Source: Enterococcus alcedinis
Lineage (GTDB): Bacteria; Bacillota; Bacilli; Lactobacillales; Enterococcaceae
Length of the DNA stretch: 64,000 nucleotides
NCBI RefSeq assembly: GCF_014635985.1
Contig: NZ_BMDT01000001.1
Location: 519,941 to 583,940, forward strand
Reading direction: 5' to 3'
This document shows positions 1-8,243 of this stretch, piece after piece. The translations under genes were made by a program, and so were the position numbers. Position 1 is the stretch's first letter. Each line of letters begins with the position of its first letter. The notes under the pieces were generated by a model, which was not told the DNA's origin, did no database searches, and worked only from the letters and a program-made list of their open reading frames with translations.

Positions 1-631
1 CCCACGCCAGTTTAAAGGCAACTCCGACACCGGCTAACTCACCAAAAGGATACGAACCTTTGGGATGTCTCGGATGGATGATTCCATACGCATTTGGTAA
101 GCTGTCGGGAAGTTCATGGTGATCTGTTACAATCACATCGACTCCTTGGCTATTAGCGTAATCAATAGCCTCATGCCCCGAAACACCATTATCAACTGTG
201 ACAATTAGTTGGATGCCTGCTGCAATCCACTCTTTGTACTTATCAACGTTGGGCCCGTACCCATCTGTAAAACGATTCGGTAAGTACGTTTCAACTTGAG
301 CACCTAGTAATTCAAATGTTTCCTTCATCACTGTTGTACTCGTAATTCCATCGGCATCATAGTCACCATAAATTAAAATTCGTTCATCTGCGACAACCGC
401 CTCATGAATACGCTCCACAACTTTTTCCATATCGTATAATAGATAAGGATCATGAACTTGTGACTCAGAAGGATTCATAAACTTTTGTACCATTTCGGAT
501 GTTCGAAGATTACGATTCCATAATAAACGAGCCAAGATTGGGGAGATATTCAATTGTTTCATTTCTTCTAAAAAGGAAGATGGTATTTCTTCAGTGATTG
601 GCATTTGCCAATCAAACTTAGCTGACTTCAC
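1..631 (-). CDS. recJ: Single-stranded-DNA exonuclease RecJ, N-terminal part (cut by window edge)
   Basis: RecJ is a 5'-3' single-strand DNA exonuclease used in recombination and mismatch or base-excision repair. About 210 codons are inside the window and the C-terminus lies beyond base 1. The DHH phosphoesterase signature is readable in the translation: GDYDADGITST, then VTVDNG, then VTDHHELP and HPRHP, which supply the metal-binding Asp and His residues. The start is taken as a GTG at 631, with AGGAG seven bases upstream. No other start has a comparable Shine-Dalgarno sequence. A terminator hairpin lies just upstream, so recJ may need its own promoter or read-through from the lapA-like gene. 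Family assignment is firm; only the missing 3' part is unseen. Confidence 0.93.
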   Translation of the reverse strand, partial: MKSAKFDWQMPITEEIPSSFLEEMKQLNISPILARLLWNRNLRTSEMVQKFMNPSESQVHDPYLLYDMEKVVERIHEAVVADERILIYGDYDADGITSTTVMKETFELLGAQVETYLPNRFTDGYGPNVDKYKEWIAAGIQLIVTVDNGVSGHEAIDYANSQGVDVIVTDHHELPDSLPNAYGIIHPRHPKGSYPFGELAGVGVAFKLAW

Positions 632-670
632 TAGATCACTCCTAACTTTCCAATTATATCAAAAAACTCC

Positions 671-710
671 TAAAAAAAGAAGGGGAGTCACGGGACACGA
701 CTCACCCTTT
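671..710 (-). terminator. Intrinsic terminator after the LapA-like gene
   Basis: GAGTC (685-689) pairs with GACTC (699-703) and GGG (682-684) with CCC (705-707), with one bulged base. The A-rich run at 671-679 becomes a T-run in the minus-strand transcript. It lies between the LapA-like gene and recJ. Confidence 0.6.
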
Positions 711-728
711 TCCCTCTGAAACAAATGA

Positions 729-1100
729 TTAATACATTTGGTCTCGGTCTTCTTCCGTCAGTTGCTCTTCATAATTTTGCTGTTCTTGTTGATCGACTTC
801 ACTAGCGGCTAAATAAGCAGCCATACGAATCGAGACTTCATCCTCAATTTTGGCTTCTAATTCTTCATTTTGTTTATGTAGTTGTTTAATCGTTCTTTTT
901 TGGCTCCAAACAACACTAGCCATTAACAATGCGATTAATAGTGCCCCCATAAAGACAGCTGAAAAAATAATAATAACTAGCGGTGTCTTAAATTGACCAA
1001 AACCTAATTGAATTGGAACAACTACCGTATTCATTGCTGCAAAGATAATAATCAATAACGATAAGAATAAACCGACAAATAATTGCCATTGCTGTTTCAT
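729..1100 (-). CDS. LapA-domain (DUF1049) small membrane protein
   Basis: This 123-residue protein has two hydrophobic helices near the N-terminus (about residues 6-28 and 38-62), then a charged, probably coiled-coil tail rich in Glu, Gln and Lys. That is the layout of the LapA/DUF1049 family, whose role in Gram-positive bacteria is poorly defined. The start is placed at the ATG at 1100, preceded by AAGGGGGAACGAGCG. A GTG further upstream would add 12 residues but has no good ribosome binding site. The gene begins 13 bases after the SDR gene stops, so the two are probably cotranscribed, with a terminator following. Family call is good; function is unknown. Confidence 0.75.
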   Translation of the reverse strand: MKQQWQLFVGLFLSLLIIIFAAMNTVVVPIQLGFGQFKTPLVIIIFSAVFMGALLIALLMASVVWSQKRTIKQLHKQNEELEAKIEDEVSIRMAAYLAASEVDQQEQQNYEEQLTEEDRDQMY

Positions 1101-1113
1101 CGCTCGTTCCCCC

Positions 1114-1902
1114 TTACTTTTGATTAAAAATACCACCGGCTAAATAATCCCCGATTTTCGGAAAAACCGCATAAAATTTTGCTGCTATCGCCATCACACG
1201 TGGACGATTAATTTCTCGTTTTGGTCGAATCATGTTCCGAACAATTTCTTGGGCTAACTTTTGAGCGTCCAACACAAAGGAATCAACATTCGCTAAATAT
1301 TCACCCGTCGGATCCGCTAAATCAAAGAAATTTGTTTGAATCGGACCTGGATTTACTGTTGTCACATGGATATTAAAGGGTCTTAATTCCAAACGTAGTG
1401 CATTTGAAAAACCAATAACTGCAAATTTGGTTGCTGAATAAATGGTCGACTTTGGTGTTGCCATTTTTCCAGCCATCGACGCTAAATTGATAATATGGCC
1501 TTGTTGATTGGGCAACATCTCAATAACAAGCGCTTGTGTAAGATACATCATACCAAATAAATTGACTTCAAACATTTTACGTGCTTCTTCAAAATCAACC
1601 GATACAAAATCTTCAAATGTTCCAAAACCAGCATTGTTGACCAAAATGTCGACAGTTCCTACGGTTTTTCGTACAACATTAATTAATTCTTGAATACTTT
1701 CTGGATTCGACATATCTACAGGTATGGCATAGGCTTTATTGTGACTTAATGTTTCACATTTTCGTTTGACGTCTTCTAATAGGTCAATGCGTCGAGCACT
1801 TACGATAACAATGGCTCCTTGTTTCGCCGCCTCGTAACATATTTGCTCCCCTAAGCCAGTCGAACCACCAGTTACTAGTACTACCTTATCTTTTAGCTTC
1901 AA
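1114..1902 (-). CDS. Short-chain dehydrogenase/reductase (SDR)
   Basis: A classical SDR oxidoreductase of 262 residues with an NAD(P)-binding Rossmann fold. With the start at 1902, the cofactor motif TGGSTGLG is at residues 11-18, NNAG at 89-92, catalytic Ser at about 142, and the YSATK motif gives Tyr155 and Lys159. The substrate cannot be read from sequence. The start is a TTG that overlaps the rnz stop as TTGA, with AAGAAGG ten bases upstream, which suggests translational coupling to rnz. An earlier in-frame TTG at 1941 would reach into rnz and is less likely. SDR genes of this type commonly sit between rnz and recJ in Firmicutes. Confidence 0.85.
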   Translation of the reverse strand: MKLKDKVVLVTGGSTGLGEQICYEAAKQGAIVIVSARRIDLLEDVKRKCETLSHNKAYAIPVDMSNPESIQELINVVRKTVGTVDILVNNAGFGTFEDFVSVDFEEARKMFEVNLFGMMYLTQALVIEMLPNQQGHIINLASMAGKMATPKSTIYSATKFAVIGFSNALRLELRPFNIHVTTVNPGPIQTNFFDLADPTGEYLANVDSFVLDAQKLAQEIVRNMIRPKREINRPRVMAIAAKFYAVFPKIGDYLAGGIFNQK

Positions 1903-2843
1903 TCGAATGTCGCCTTCTTTCTTAACGGAATATCGTAACAATCAAAATCTTTCACGACACGAACGTTTTCAAAAATTTCACGTGCTTCATTACGTAGATT
2001 TTCAACGTCTTTCCCTAAATAGCGAGCACTAATGTGAGTGAGTAGTAAACGTTGAACGTTAGCAGCTTTTGCTACTTGCGCTGCATGATGAGTCGTTGAA
2101 TGGTAATAAGCTTTTGCTAACTTGGCTTCGTCTTTATTAAAGGTACTTTCGTGTACTAAGACATCTGCATCCATTGCCAACTCAATTGATTGATTTGTTT
2201 TACGTGTATCCCCTAAAATCGTCACGATACGTCCTTTAATTGTTTCGCCAATAAAGTCTTTACCGTTAATCGTACGTCCATCTTCTAATGTTACTGTTTG
2301 ACCATTTTTAATTTTGCCGTAAACGGGTCCCGGTTTAATTCCAAGTTCAGCAAGTTTTTCCACTTGAAGTTCACCAACATGGTCGGCTTCGACCACACGG
2401 TAACCGTAACTCTCAATGCCATGATCTAGTTTTTTGCAATAAACTTCAAATTTATCATCTTTAAAAATCCGTCCATCTGCTTGAATCTCAACAAACTTTA
2501 GCGGGTATTTTAAATGGGTTTTAGAAATACGTAAAGACGTTCGAACCCATTCTTCAACTCCTTTTGGTCCATAAATTTCTAATGGTTCGATTCCTTCTTG
2601 AAAGGAGCGACTACTAATTAAACCTGGCAAGCCAAAAATATGATCGCCATGTAAATGGGTAATAAATATTTTTTCGATTTTTCGTGGACGAATACTTGTT
2701 TTTAAAATTTGTAATTGCGTTCCTTCGCCACAATCAAATAGCCAAACTGCATTGCATTCATCTAATAATTTTAAAGCAACACTACTCACGTTCCGGTGCT
2801 TTGCGGGCACACCGGCACCTGTACCTAAAAATTCTAATTCCAT
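1899..2843 (-). CDS. rnz: Ribonuclease Z
   Basis: RNase Z is the metallo-beta-lactamase-fold endonuclease that removes 3' trailers from tRNA precursors that lack an encoded CCA. The protein is 314 residues, the usual length for the short bacterial form. The zinc-binding motif HLHGDH is at residues 63-68. A second metal-ligand region is seen as GDTRKT, with a late LLTHISARY segment. It starts six bases after the DUF1269 gene ends, with GAAGGATAGG as ribosome binding site, and its stop overlaps the start of the SDR gene. It is probably cotranscribed with both neighbours. Confidence 0.95.
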   Translation of the reverse strand: MELEFLGTGAGVPAKHRNVSSVALKLLDECNAVWLFDCGEGTQLQILKTSIRPRKIEKIFITHLHGDHIFGLPGLISSRSFQEGIEPLEIYGPKGVEEWVRTSLRISKTHLKYPLKFVEIQADGRIFKDDKFEVYCKKLDHGIESYGYRVVEADHVGELQVEKLAELGIKPGPVYGKIKNGQTVTLEDGRTINGKDFIGETIKGRIVTILGDTRKTNQSIELAMDADVLVHESTFNKDEAKLAKAYYHSTTHHAAQVAKAANVQRLLLTHISARYLGKDVENLRNEAREIFENVRVVKDFDCYDIPLRKKATFD

Positions 2844-2849
2844 AAAAAC

Positions 2850-3419
2850 CTATCCTTCTTCATTATTGTCATTTTCACTTTGATTGTTTGGTACTTCCGT
2901 TAGATTTTCTTGCACCTGTTGTTGTGCTTCATGCATTTTGTCTAACTCTTCTTCGACTTCTTGGTAATCGAAACGATATAAATTGCCACCTAAGCCATAC
3001 ATAATTAATTGATTCAACGGCCGATTATCATCTTCATTAGCTATTAAAATTAATCCAGTTTTACCTTCACTAATTTCTTTGCCTAATAATTCAAAAATTG
3101 TATTCGCTCGTTTGACCTCTTGTGCGTCTTTTGAAGCGCCAAACATACTGCCGCCAAACCAACCAAGTAGCAATCCCATGGGTCCTGTTAGGACACCCAC
3201 TAGCATACCGATTGTTCCAAATTTAGACGTCTTATTCGCACCAGTAAAATCAAGAAAGTCCTCAATCTCAAATTGATGACTGCCATCTTCCGTATGAGTC
3301 ACGACCGCCATTTGCTCCCCTTTAATTTGTCGCAGTGCATGAATTTTCTTTACTTTAGAAAATGCCTCATAGGCTTGAGAATTGTATTCGAAATTTGCTA
3401 CAATAATCCGTTTAGTCAT
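2850..3419 (-). CDS. DUF1269-family protein
   Basis: This 189-residue protein has a ferredoxin-like N-terminal part (residues 1-60), a glycine-rich hydrophobic hairpin around residues 68-93 (GMLVGVLTGPMGLLLGW) and an acidic, Gln-rich tail. This matches DUF1269-type proteins, often annotated as membrane-associated or stress-related, with no proven activity. The start ATG has GAGGG seven bases upstream. It is the first gene of the unit ending at the terminator near 690, since obgE upstream has its own terminator at 3486-3519. Confidence 0.65.
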   Translation of the reverse strand: MTKRIIVANFEYNSQAYEAFSKVKKIHALRQIKGEQMAVVTHTEDGSHQFEIEDFLDFTGANKTSKFGTIGMLVGVLTGPMGLLLGWFGGSMFGASKDAQEVKRANTIFELLGKEISEGKTGLILIANEDDNRPLNQLIMYGLGGNLYRFDYQEVEEELDKMHEAQQQVQENLTEVPNNQSENDNNEEG

Positions 3420-3480
3420 TAGAATGCCCTCACTTTATCCTTTTCTCTAATAGTACCAATAATCTCTGCAAAAGAACATA

Positions 3481-3519
3481 AAAAAACATGGTATCTGATA
3501 AATAAATCAGATACCATGT
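3481..3519 (-). terminator. Intrinsic terminator of obgE
   Basis: A perfect 14-bp inverted repeat (3486-3499 with 3506-3519, loop of six) is followed on the minus strand by a T-run. It starts five bases after the obgE stop codon. Confidence 0.9.
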
Positions 3520-3523
3520 GTGA

Positions 3524-4837
3524 TTACTCTACAAACTCAAACTCAAATTTACCGATTCGAACAATATCGCCATCTTTCGCGCCACGAGCACGTAAAGCTT
3601 CATCGACACCCATCGTTCTTAATTGACGAGCAAATCGCATAATTGTTTCGTCATGACCAAAGTTGGTCATTTCTAGTAATTTCTCTAATTTCTCACCTGA
3701 TAAAGTCCATGAAGTATCTGGTTCACGTTGAATCTCAAAGGCTGGTTCATCGTCTACGAAGTTGTATTCAACTACGTCTTCTTCTAGTTCTTCATCGTAA
3801 AGTAAGAATTCAGGTGTTACTTCAAGTAAATCAGCTGTCGCGCTTAATAAAGCATCGATTCCTTGGTGTGTGACACCAGAGATTGAAAAGACTGGGATTG
3901 GATCCGCAAATTCATCTTCTTGTTCAGCTGCTAATTTCTCTTTAAATATTTTTAAATTTTCTTGCGCATCTGGCATGTCCATCTTATTTGCCACAATAAT
4001 TTGTGGACGTTCAAGGAGACGTAAGTTGTGCGTCTTCAATTCATTATTAATTGTCAAATAATCTTCGTAAGGATCGCGACCTTCCATTCCACTCATATCA
4101 ATCATATGTAAGATAACGCGAGTACGCTCAATGTGGCGTAAGAATTGTGTTCCTAAGCCAACACCTTGTGATGCTCCTTCAATTAATCCTGGTAAATCAG
4201 CAACAACGTAACTACGGCCATCAGGAATGTGAACCATTCCTAGATTTGGTACAAGCGTTGTAAAGTGGTAAGCACCAATTTTCGGTCTAGCAGAAGAGAT
4301 AACTGATAATAAAGTTGATTTTCCAACAGAAGGGAAACCAACTAAGCCGACGTCTGCTAAAACTTTTAATTCTAATTCAATGCGACGTTCTTGTCCTGGT
4401 TCACCATTTTCAGCTATTTCTGGTGCTGGATTTTTCGGTGAAGCAAAACGAATATTTCCGCGGCCACTACGACCACCTTTAGCTACGACTAGTGTCTCAC
4501 CATGCTCAATTAAATCGCCTAATAAAGCACCTGTATCGGCATCACGTACCGTTGTTCCTTGTGGGACTTTCACATACGTGTCTTCTGCACCACGACCGTG
4601 TTTCCCTTTACTCATTCCATTTTCCCCTGCATCTGCACGGAATTGACGATTGAATCGAAAGTCCATTAACGTACGTAATCCTTCGTCAACGACTAAAATA
4701 ATTGAACCACCTTTACCACCGTCACCACCAGCTGGACCACCATCGGGAACGTATTTCTCTCTACGAAAGGCAACCATTCCGTCTCCGCCTTTACCGGCTT
4801 TGGCTTCAATCGTTACTTGATCTAAAAACATGGACAT
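3524..4837 (-). CDS. obgE: GTPase Obg (CgtA)
   Basis: Obg is an essential GTPase of large-subunit ribosome assembly and stress signalling. The 437-residue protein shows the glycine-rich Obg fold (repeated GGDGGKGG-type segments, residues 1-158), a GTPase domain with GFPSVGKST (G1), [10 protein letters not shown] (G3) and NKMD (G4), and the C-terminal OCT domain found in Gram-positive Obg. The start ATG at 4837 has AGGAGG seven bases upstream; a second ATG two codons later is too far from it. It is a single-gene unit with a promoter at 4891-4919 and a strong terminator. Confidence 0.97.
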   Translation of the reverse strand: MSMFLDQVTIEAKAGKGGDGMVAFRREKYVPDGGPAGGDGGKGGSIILVVDEGLRTLMDFRFNRQFRADAGENGMSKGKHGRGAEDTYVKVPQGTTVRDADTGALLGDLIEHGETLVVAKGGRSGRGNIRFASPKNPAPEIAENGEPGQERRIELELKVLADVGLVGFPSVGKSTLLSVISSARPKIGAYHFTTLVPNLGMVHIPDGRSYVVADLPGLIEGASQGVGLGTQFLRHIERTRVILHMIDMSGMEGRDPYEDYLTINNELKTHNLRLLERPQIIVANKMDMPDAQENLKIFKEKLAAEQEDEFADPIPVFSISGVTHQGIDALLSATADLLEVTPEFLLYDEELEEDVVEYNFVDDEPAFEIQREPDTSWTLSGEKLEKLLEMTNFGHDETIMRFARQLRTMGVDEALRARGAKDGDIVRIGKFEFEFVE

Positions 4838-4890
4838 ATTTTGTCCTCCTATCTATTTACTACTTAACATTCAGCATAAAAGTCTTATTT

Positions 4891-4919
4891 ATTGTACCTA
4901 GCAAAGTCAAATTTGTCTA
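4891..4919 (-). promoter_or_regulatory. Probable sigma-A promoter of obgE
   Basis: On the minus strand, TAGACA (4919-4914) and TACAAT (4896-4891) are separated by 17 bases and lie about 55 bases upstream of the obgE start. The rest of the 4838-5070 interval shows nothing else I can assign. Confidence 0.5.
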
Positions 4920-5027
4920 TCATTTCATGATGTTAATTGATTATTTCCTTATCAAACTCTCATAAGTTGACATAATATGACTGTAGTTAACCGAAAAACG
5001 ATCAAAAAGTAAGTAAAGAGATTTATA

Positions 5028-5064
5028 AAAAATAAGAGCTATGACATTTGCCACAGCTCCTTAA
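5028..5064 (-). terminator. Possible terminator of the MupG-like gene
   Basis: GAGCT at 5036-5040 pairs with AGCTC at about 5058-5062 just after the stop codon of the MupG-like gene. The A-run on the plus strand at 5027-5033 gives a T-rich tail on the minus-strand transcript. The stem is short with an irregular interior, so this is tentative. Confidence 0.45.
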
Positions 5065-5070
5065 GCATTA

Positions 5071-6162
5071 TTATTTTGCTTCGATTAATTTAAAGCTTGA
5101 CCATGGTTTTAAGAATTCTAACAAGAATAACTCGTCTTCTGAAATACGACCGACCACGTTGACACGGCCATCATTTTCCATTTCTTTCAATGCGATTTGT
5201 GTTTCGCCTTTATATTGACCGTAGCCTTCATTATCAATCAAAACATCGCCGCGTACAATATCTCTTGTTGTATGGGCTGGGAATTCTTTGTCTTTGTAAT
5301 ACACACGTGTCATTGTTGAACGTAACATATACGCTGAACGGTCACCACGATAGCTATGCATATTATCAAATAAACAAACACGCTCGTTTTCAGTAATTTC
5401 TTCACCCGGAACAACTTTAATAATTGGATATGGTGATTGGAACGCTTCCGCCATTGCTTTTAATTCTTCTTCAGAAGCATAAGCATTTCCAACAGTAATA
5501 TCATCAATTAAGCCTGTTAACAACAAATGCTTCACTTGTGTTGCAATTTCTAAATCACGGTGATCTTCTAACGAGCAAAGACCATCTTGAGTTGGCCAAG
5601 GACCAAAAGTTGCGGCATGTGAGTTTACAAAAGCCATTGTATTTAAATTGTATTTACGGAATTTTTCTGAGCAAGCAACAAAATGATTGTACTCTAATCC
5701 TGTATAACGGTGCGGATAAAAGTTATGCGAACCGATTAAATTCTCAGTGTTTGGCGAATATGTCATAATGTTATCAACGTAACTAGTCCCTTGGCTCATA
5801 TTAATTTCAATTTTGATATTATAAGGGTTACGTGTCATACGTGCTTCTTCTGATCCAGTAAAACCTAAATCTAAACGAATACCGTATGCACCCATTTCAT
5901 CAAAGAAAGATAAATCGTCATAAGAAATACCTAATTGTGTGAATAAAGCTGGGTTGATATCCACCATGACTTCCATTTCTAAAGAATTTGCATAATCAAC
6001 AACTTGTTTGAATTCTGCTAAGACTTTGTCTTTATCCTCTTCAATTTGTAATAAGCTGGTGAAGACACGTTTAAATCCGTACTTATGTGCTAAGTCTAAA
6101 TATGCCTTATCCTTTTCGAAAGTTGAACGTTCTGGATAAATTGAAATACCTAATTTTCCCAT
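5071..6162 (-). CDS. mupG: MupG-family TIM-barrel protein (DUF871), probable 6-phospho-N-acetylmuramidase
   Basis: A 363-residue cytoplasmic protein beginning MGKLGISIYPERS, the typical start of the DUF871/MupG family. It has an N-terminal TIM barrel (about residues 1-230) and a smaller C-terminal cyclophilin-like barrel. Characterised members cleave the MurNAc-6-phosphate-GlcNAc formed when peptidoglycan disaccharides enter through a PTS, so a role in cell-wall recycling is likely. Other members remain uncharacterised and no PTS or murQ gene is adjacent, so the exact substrate is an inference. AGGGGGCAATTAAGCA precedes the ATG. A cre-like site overlaps its promoter region, consistent with control by carbon catabolite repression. 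Confidence 0.75.
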   Translation of the reverse strand: MGKLGISIYPERSTFEKDKAYLDLAHKYGFKRVFTSLLQIEEDKDKVLAEFKQVVDYANSLEMEVMVDINPALFTQLGISYDDLSFFDEMGAYGIRLDLGFTGSEEARMTRNPYNIKIEINMSQGTSYVDNIMTYSPNTENLIGSHNFYPHRYTGLEYNHFVACSEKFRKYNLNTMAFVNSHAATFGPWPTQDGLCSLEDHRDLEIATQVKHLLLTGLIDDITVGNAYASEEELKAMAEAFQSPYPIIKVVPGEEITENERVCLFDNMHSYRGDRSAYMLRSTMTRVYYKDKEFPAHTTRDIVRGDVLIDNEGYGQYKGETQIALKEMENDGRVNVVGRISEDELFLLEFLKPWSSFKLIEAK

Positions 6163-6208
6163 TGCTTAATTGCCCCCTGTATTCATTATAATCTTTGCTT
6201 ACAAAGTC

Positions 6209-6227
6209 ATTATAGCAAAGCGCTTCC
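6209..6227 (-). promoter_or_regulatory. cre-like catabolite operator beside the -10 of mupG
   Basis: On the minus strand a palindromic core AAGCGCTT within GGAAGCGCTTTGC (6227-6215) resembles the CcpA operator. It abuts a TATAAT box (6214-6209), about 47 bases from the start codon. The outer bases deviate from consensus, so this is a motif call only. Confidence 0.5.
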
Positions 6228-6331
6228 GTTAGGTCTATCTTTTATTTTTTTTAATTTTTAACGGCTATTCAATTTCTTTCTTTTTTGATATGATGGAAGA
6301 GATTCAAAATAAGAAAGGACTTACAAACTGA

Positions 6332-7057
6332 ATGAAAAAGAAAAATCTAGTAATGTTATCGGCGACACTTCTCACAGCGATTGCGTTAGCGGCTTGTTCA
6401 CCAAGCACAGACTCTTCCGCAGAAAACTCAGAAACAACGCCCTCTTCTTCGATTGATTTAAGTCAAGTTGAGTTGCCTCAATTAGATAACGAAATTAAAG
6501 AAAATGAAAGCGTCGTTGAAATCACGACTTCAAAGGGGAAAATCACCGTTAAACTTTTCCCTGACATCGCACCTAAAGCCGTTGAAAACTTCGTTACACA
6601 CGCCAAAGATGGCTATTATGATGGGACAACCTTCCACCGTATTATTGAAGAATTTATGATTCAAGGTGGCGATCCTAACGGCGATGGAACCGGTGGTGAG
6701 AGTATTTGGGGCGAAGGCTTTACGGTAGAAAAATCAAACCAACTTTATCATATCCGTGGGGCATTATCGATGGCTCGTGCACAAGCCTTAGATAGTCAAG
6801 GCAGCCAGTTCTTTATCGTCCAAAACACACAAGACATGACAAAAGACTTAGCGATTCAATTTACACCCGAAAAAATTATTGAAGCTTATAAAAATGGTGG
6901 CTTCCCCAGCTTAGATGGCGAATATACCGTTTTTGGTCAAGTAATTGACGGCATGGATGTCGTCGATGAAATTGCAAAAGTCGAAACAGGCGCGAATGAT
7001 ATTCCTACTGAAGAAGTTACAATTGAAAGCATGAAAGTGATACAAGAAGCAAAATAA
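6332..7057 (+). CDS. Cyclophilin-type peptidyl-prolyl isomerase, lipoprotein
   Basis: This is an extracellular, membrane-anchored cyclophilin that probably helps fold exported proteins. The first 22 residues form a lipoprotein signal with lipobox LAAC (lipidated Cys22). A Ser/Thr-rich spacer follows, then a cyclophilin domain (about residues 58-235) with the family signatures FHRIIEEFMIQGGDP and SQGSQFFIVQN. The length of 241 fits secreted Firmicute cyclophilins. It is a single-gene unit followed by a terminator; AGAAAGGA lies ahead of the ATG. Confidence 0.9.
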   Translation: MKKKNLVMLSATLLTAIALAACSPSTDSSAENSETTPSSSIDLSQVELPQLDNEIKENESVVEITTSKGKITVKLFPDIAPKAVENFVTHAKDGYYDGTTFHRIIEEFMIQGGDPNGDGTGGESIWGEGFTVEKSNQLYHIRGALSMARAQALDSQGSQFFIVQNTQDMTKDLAIQFTPEKIIEAYKNGGFPSLDGEYTVFGQVIDGMDVVDEIAKVETGANDIPTEEVTIESMKVIQEAK

Positions 7058-7066
7058 TACGTAACC

Positions 7067-7116
7067 GTCATCGAATGAACCATTTTTAATGCTCATCGCT
7101 GACGGTTTTTTATAAA
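7067..7116 (+). terminator. Intrinsic terminator of the cyclophilin gene
   Basis: AACCGTCA pairs with TGACGGTT across a loop of about 30 bases that can pair further inside, followed by a run of T. It begins about ten bases after the stop codon. Confidence 0.75.
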
Positions 7117-7145
7117 TTTATTGTCATTGAAAGGTGGAAACAAAA

Positions 7146-7526
7146 ATGGGTTTATTTGATGGATTATTAGGAAATGCAAGTGATGCGAATCATCAAACCG
7201 TCAAAAAAGAATTAGCAAATGTGCTGATGCCTGATGAAAACATTGATTTGGCTTTTCAGCTTGTTCGAGATTTAATCGTGTTTACCGACTATCGCCTAAT
7301 CGTTGTTGATAAACAAGGTTTAACTGGTAAAAAAATTGATTATAAAACATTTCCTTATAAAAGTATTTCAAGATTTAGCGTTGAAACTGCCGGACATTTC
7401 GATCTAGATGCTGAATTGAAAATTTGGATTTCAGGCGCTGCTGACCCCGCACAAAGCTTGCAATTTAGAAAAGATAAAAGTATCACACAAATTCAACAAG
7501 CACTGGCTGTTGCTGTGCTAAAATAA
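7146..7526 (+). CDS. PH-domain protein (YokE/DUF1696-like)
   Basis: A 126-residue soluble protein that fits the bacterial pleckstrin-homology family: a short N-terminal MGLFDGLLG helix, then alternating beta strands (DLIVFTDYRLIVVDKQG, then KSISRFSVETAG, then LKIWISGA) and a C-terminal helix. These proteins occur widely in Firmicutes and no enzymatic role is known. The start is placed at the ATG at 7146, eight bases after AAAGGTGG. An upstream in-frame start at 7134 overlaps that ribosome binding site and is rejected. Confidence 0.7.
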   Translation: MGLFDGLLGNASDANHQTVKKELANVLMPDENIDLAFQLVRDLIVFTDYRLIVVDKQGLTGKKIDYKTFPYKSISRFSVETAGHFDLDAELKIWISGAADPAQSLQFRKDKSITQIQQALAVAVLK

Positions 7527-7534
7527 CGAATCAA

Positions 7535-7576
7535 AAAAGGCTACAAACGTTTTTATACCGACGTTTGTAGCCTTTT
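7535..7576. terminator. Bidirectional terminator between the PH gene and fabZ
   Basis: A perfect 16-bp inverted repeat (7535-7550 with 7561-7576) with A-run and T-run ends lies between two converging genes and can serve both strands. Confidence 0.9.
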
Positions 7577-7587
7577 GTTTAACATTC

Positions 7588-8037
7588 TTATTTTGCTTGC
7601 TTTTGATCCCCGACAATGAATGTAAACTCACATTCAGCGACAACTTTACCATCAACGGTTGCGATGGCATCTGCCGTTCCGACTGGGCCTTTTACTTTCA
7701 TAATTTCAAATGACAATTTCATTGTGTCGCCTGGCACCACTTTTTGACGGAATTTTGCACGGTTAATTGCACCAATATAAGCTGTACGCCCTAAAAATTC
7801 TTCTGATTTTAAAATTAAAATCGAGCCGGCTTGTGCTAATGTTTCTAAAATCAATGCACCTGGCATTACTGGATTTCCCGGGAAATGTCCTTGGAAGAAA
7901 TCTTCATTAATCGTCACATTTTTGGTCGCTATAATTTTCTTACCTGGTTCGATATCGTCTACATAGTCAATATAAATAATTGGAAAACGGTTAGGAATTA
8001 AGTCCATGACTTCCGTTTCAGTTAAAAACTTTTTCAT
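7588..8037 (-). CDS. fabZ: 3-hydroxyacyl-ACP dehydratase, FabZ family (possibly the isomerase form FabN)
   Basis: A hot-dog-fold dehydratase of type II fatty acid synthesis that converts 3-hydroxyacyl-ACP to trans-2-enoyl-ACP. With the ATG at 8037 (149 residues, GAGGG upstream), the catalytic His51 lies in GHFPGNPVMPG and the partner acid is Glu65. Enterococci carry two such proteins: FabZ in the main fab cluster, and FabN, which also isomerises the double bond and starts unsaturated fatty acid synthesis. This copy stands alone opposite fabI rather than in a large fab cluster, which favours FabN, but sequence alone does not settle it. A FabT-like palindrome sits in its promoter region. Confidence 0.85.
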   Translation of the reverse strand: MKKFLTETEVMDLIPNRFPIIYIDYVDDIEPGKKIIATKNVTINEDFFQGHFPGNPVMPGALILETLAQAGSILILKSEEFLGRTAYIGAINRAKFRQKVVPGDTMKLSFEIMKVKGPVGTADAIATVDGKVVAECEFTFIVGDQKQAK

Positions 8038-8074
8038 CAAGTTCCCTCTTTTCGATAATTTAAAAGATTGTATT

Positions 8075-8091
8075 ACTTTGACTATCAAAGT
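8075..8091. promoter_or_regulatory. FabT-like operator, fabZ side
   Basis: ACTTTGACTATCAAAGT is a perfect 7-3-7 palindrome matching the FabT operator pattern (TTTGA-N3-TCAAA). It lies 38-54 bases upstream of the fabZ start and overlaps its probable -10 region. FabT is the MarR-type repressor of fatty acid synthesis in streptococci and enterococci; its gene is not in this window. Confidence 0.75.
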
Positions 8092-8139
8092 ATCATATTT
8101 TAGTCAAATTAGCAACTTCAGATGAAAAATAATAAATTT

Positions 8140-8171
8140 AGTTTGACAATCAAACAATTTTCGCTAATAAT
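8140..8171 (+). promoter_or_regulatory. fabI promoter with overlapping FabT-like operator
   Basis: TTGACA (8143-8148) and AATAAT (8166-8171) are separated by 17 bases, a near-consensus promoter for fabI. The -35 lies inside AGTTTGACAATCAAACA (8140-8156), a second FabT-type palindrome with one mismatch at its end. Binding there would block RNA polymerase. Confidence 0.75.
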
Positions 8172-8243
8172 AAGAAATCATGAGAGTCATTCATGGGTTT
8201 GACTTATTTAAAAATTATTGATGTATTTATAAGGAGTGGAATT

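Noticed and set aside
4380-4646. An 88-codon plus-strand frame opposite obgE
   Set aside because: It lies wholly inside obgE, has no ribosome binding site and its composition reflects the complementary gene.
4967-4972. A perfect TTGACA on the plus strand suggesting a promoter
   Set aside because: No matching -10 lies at 16-18 bases and no plus-strand gene follows.
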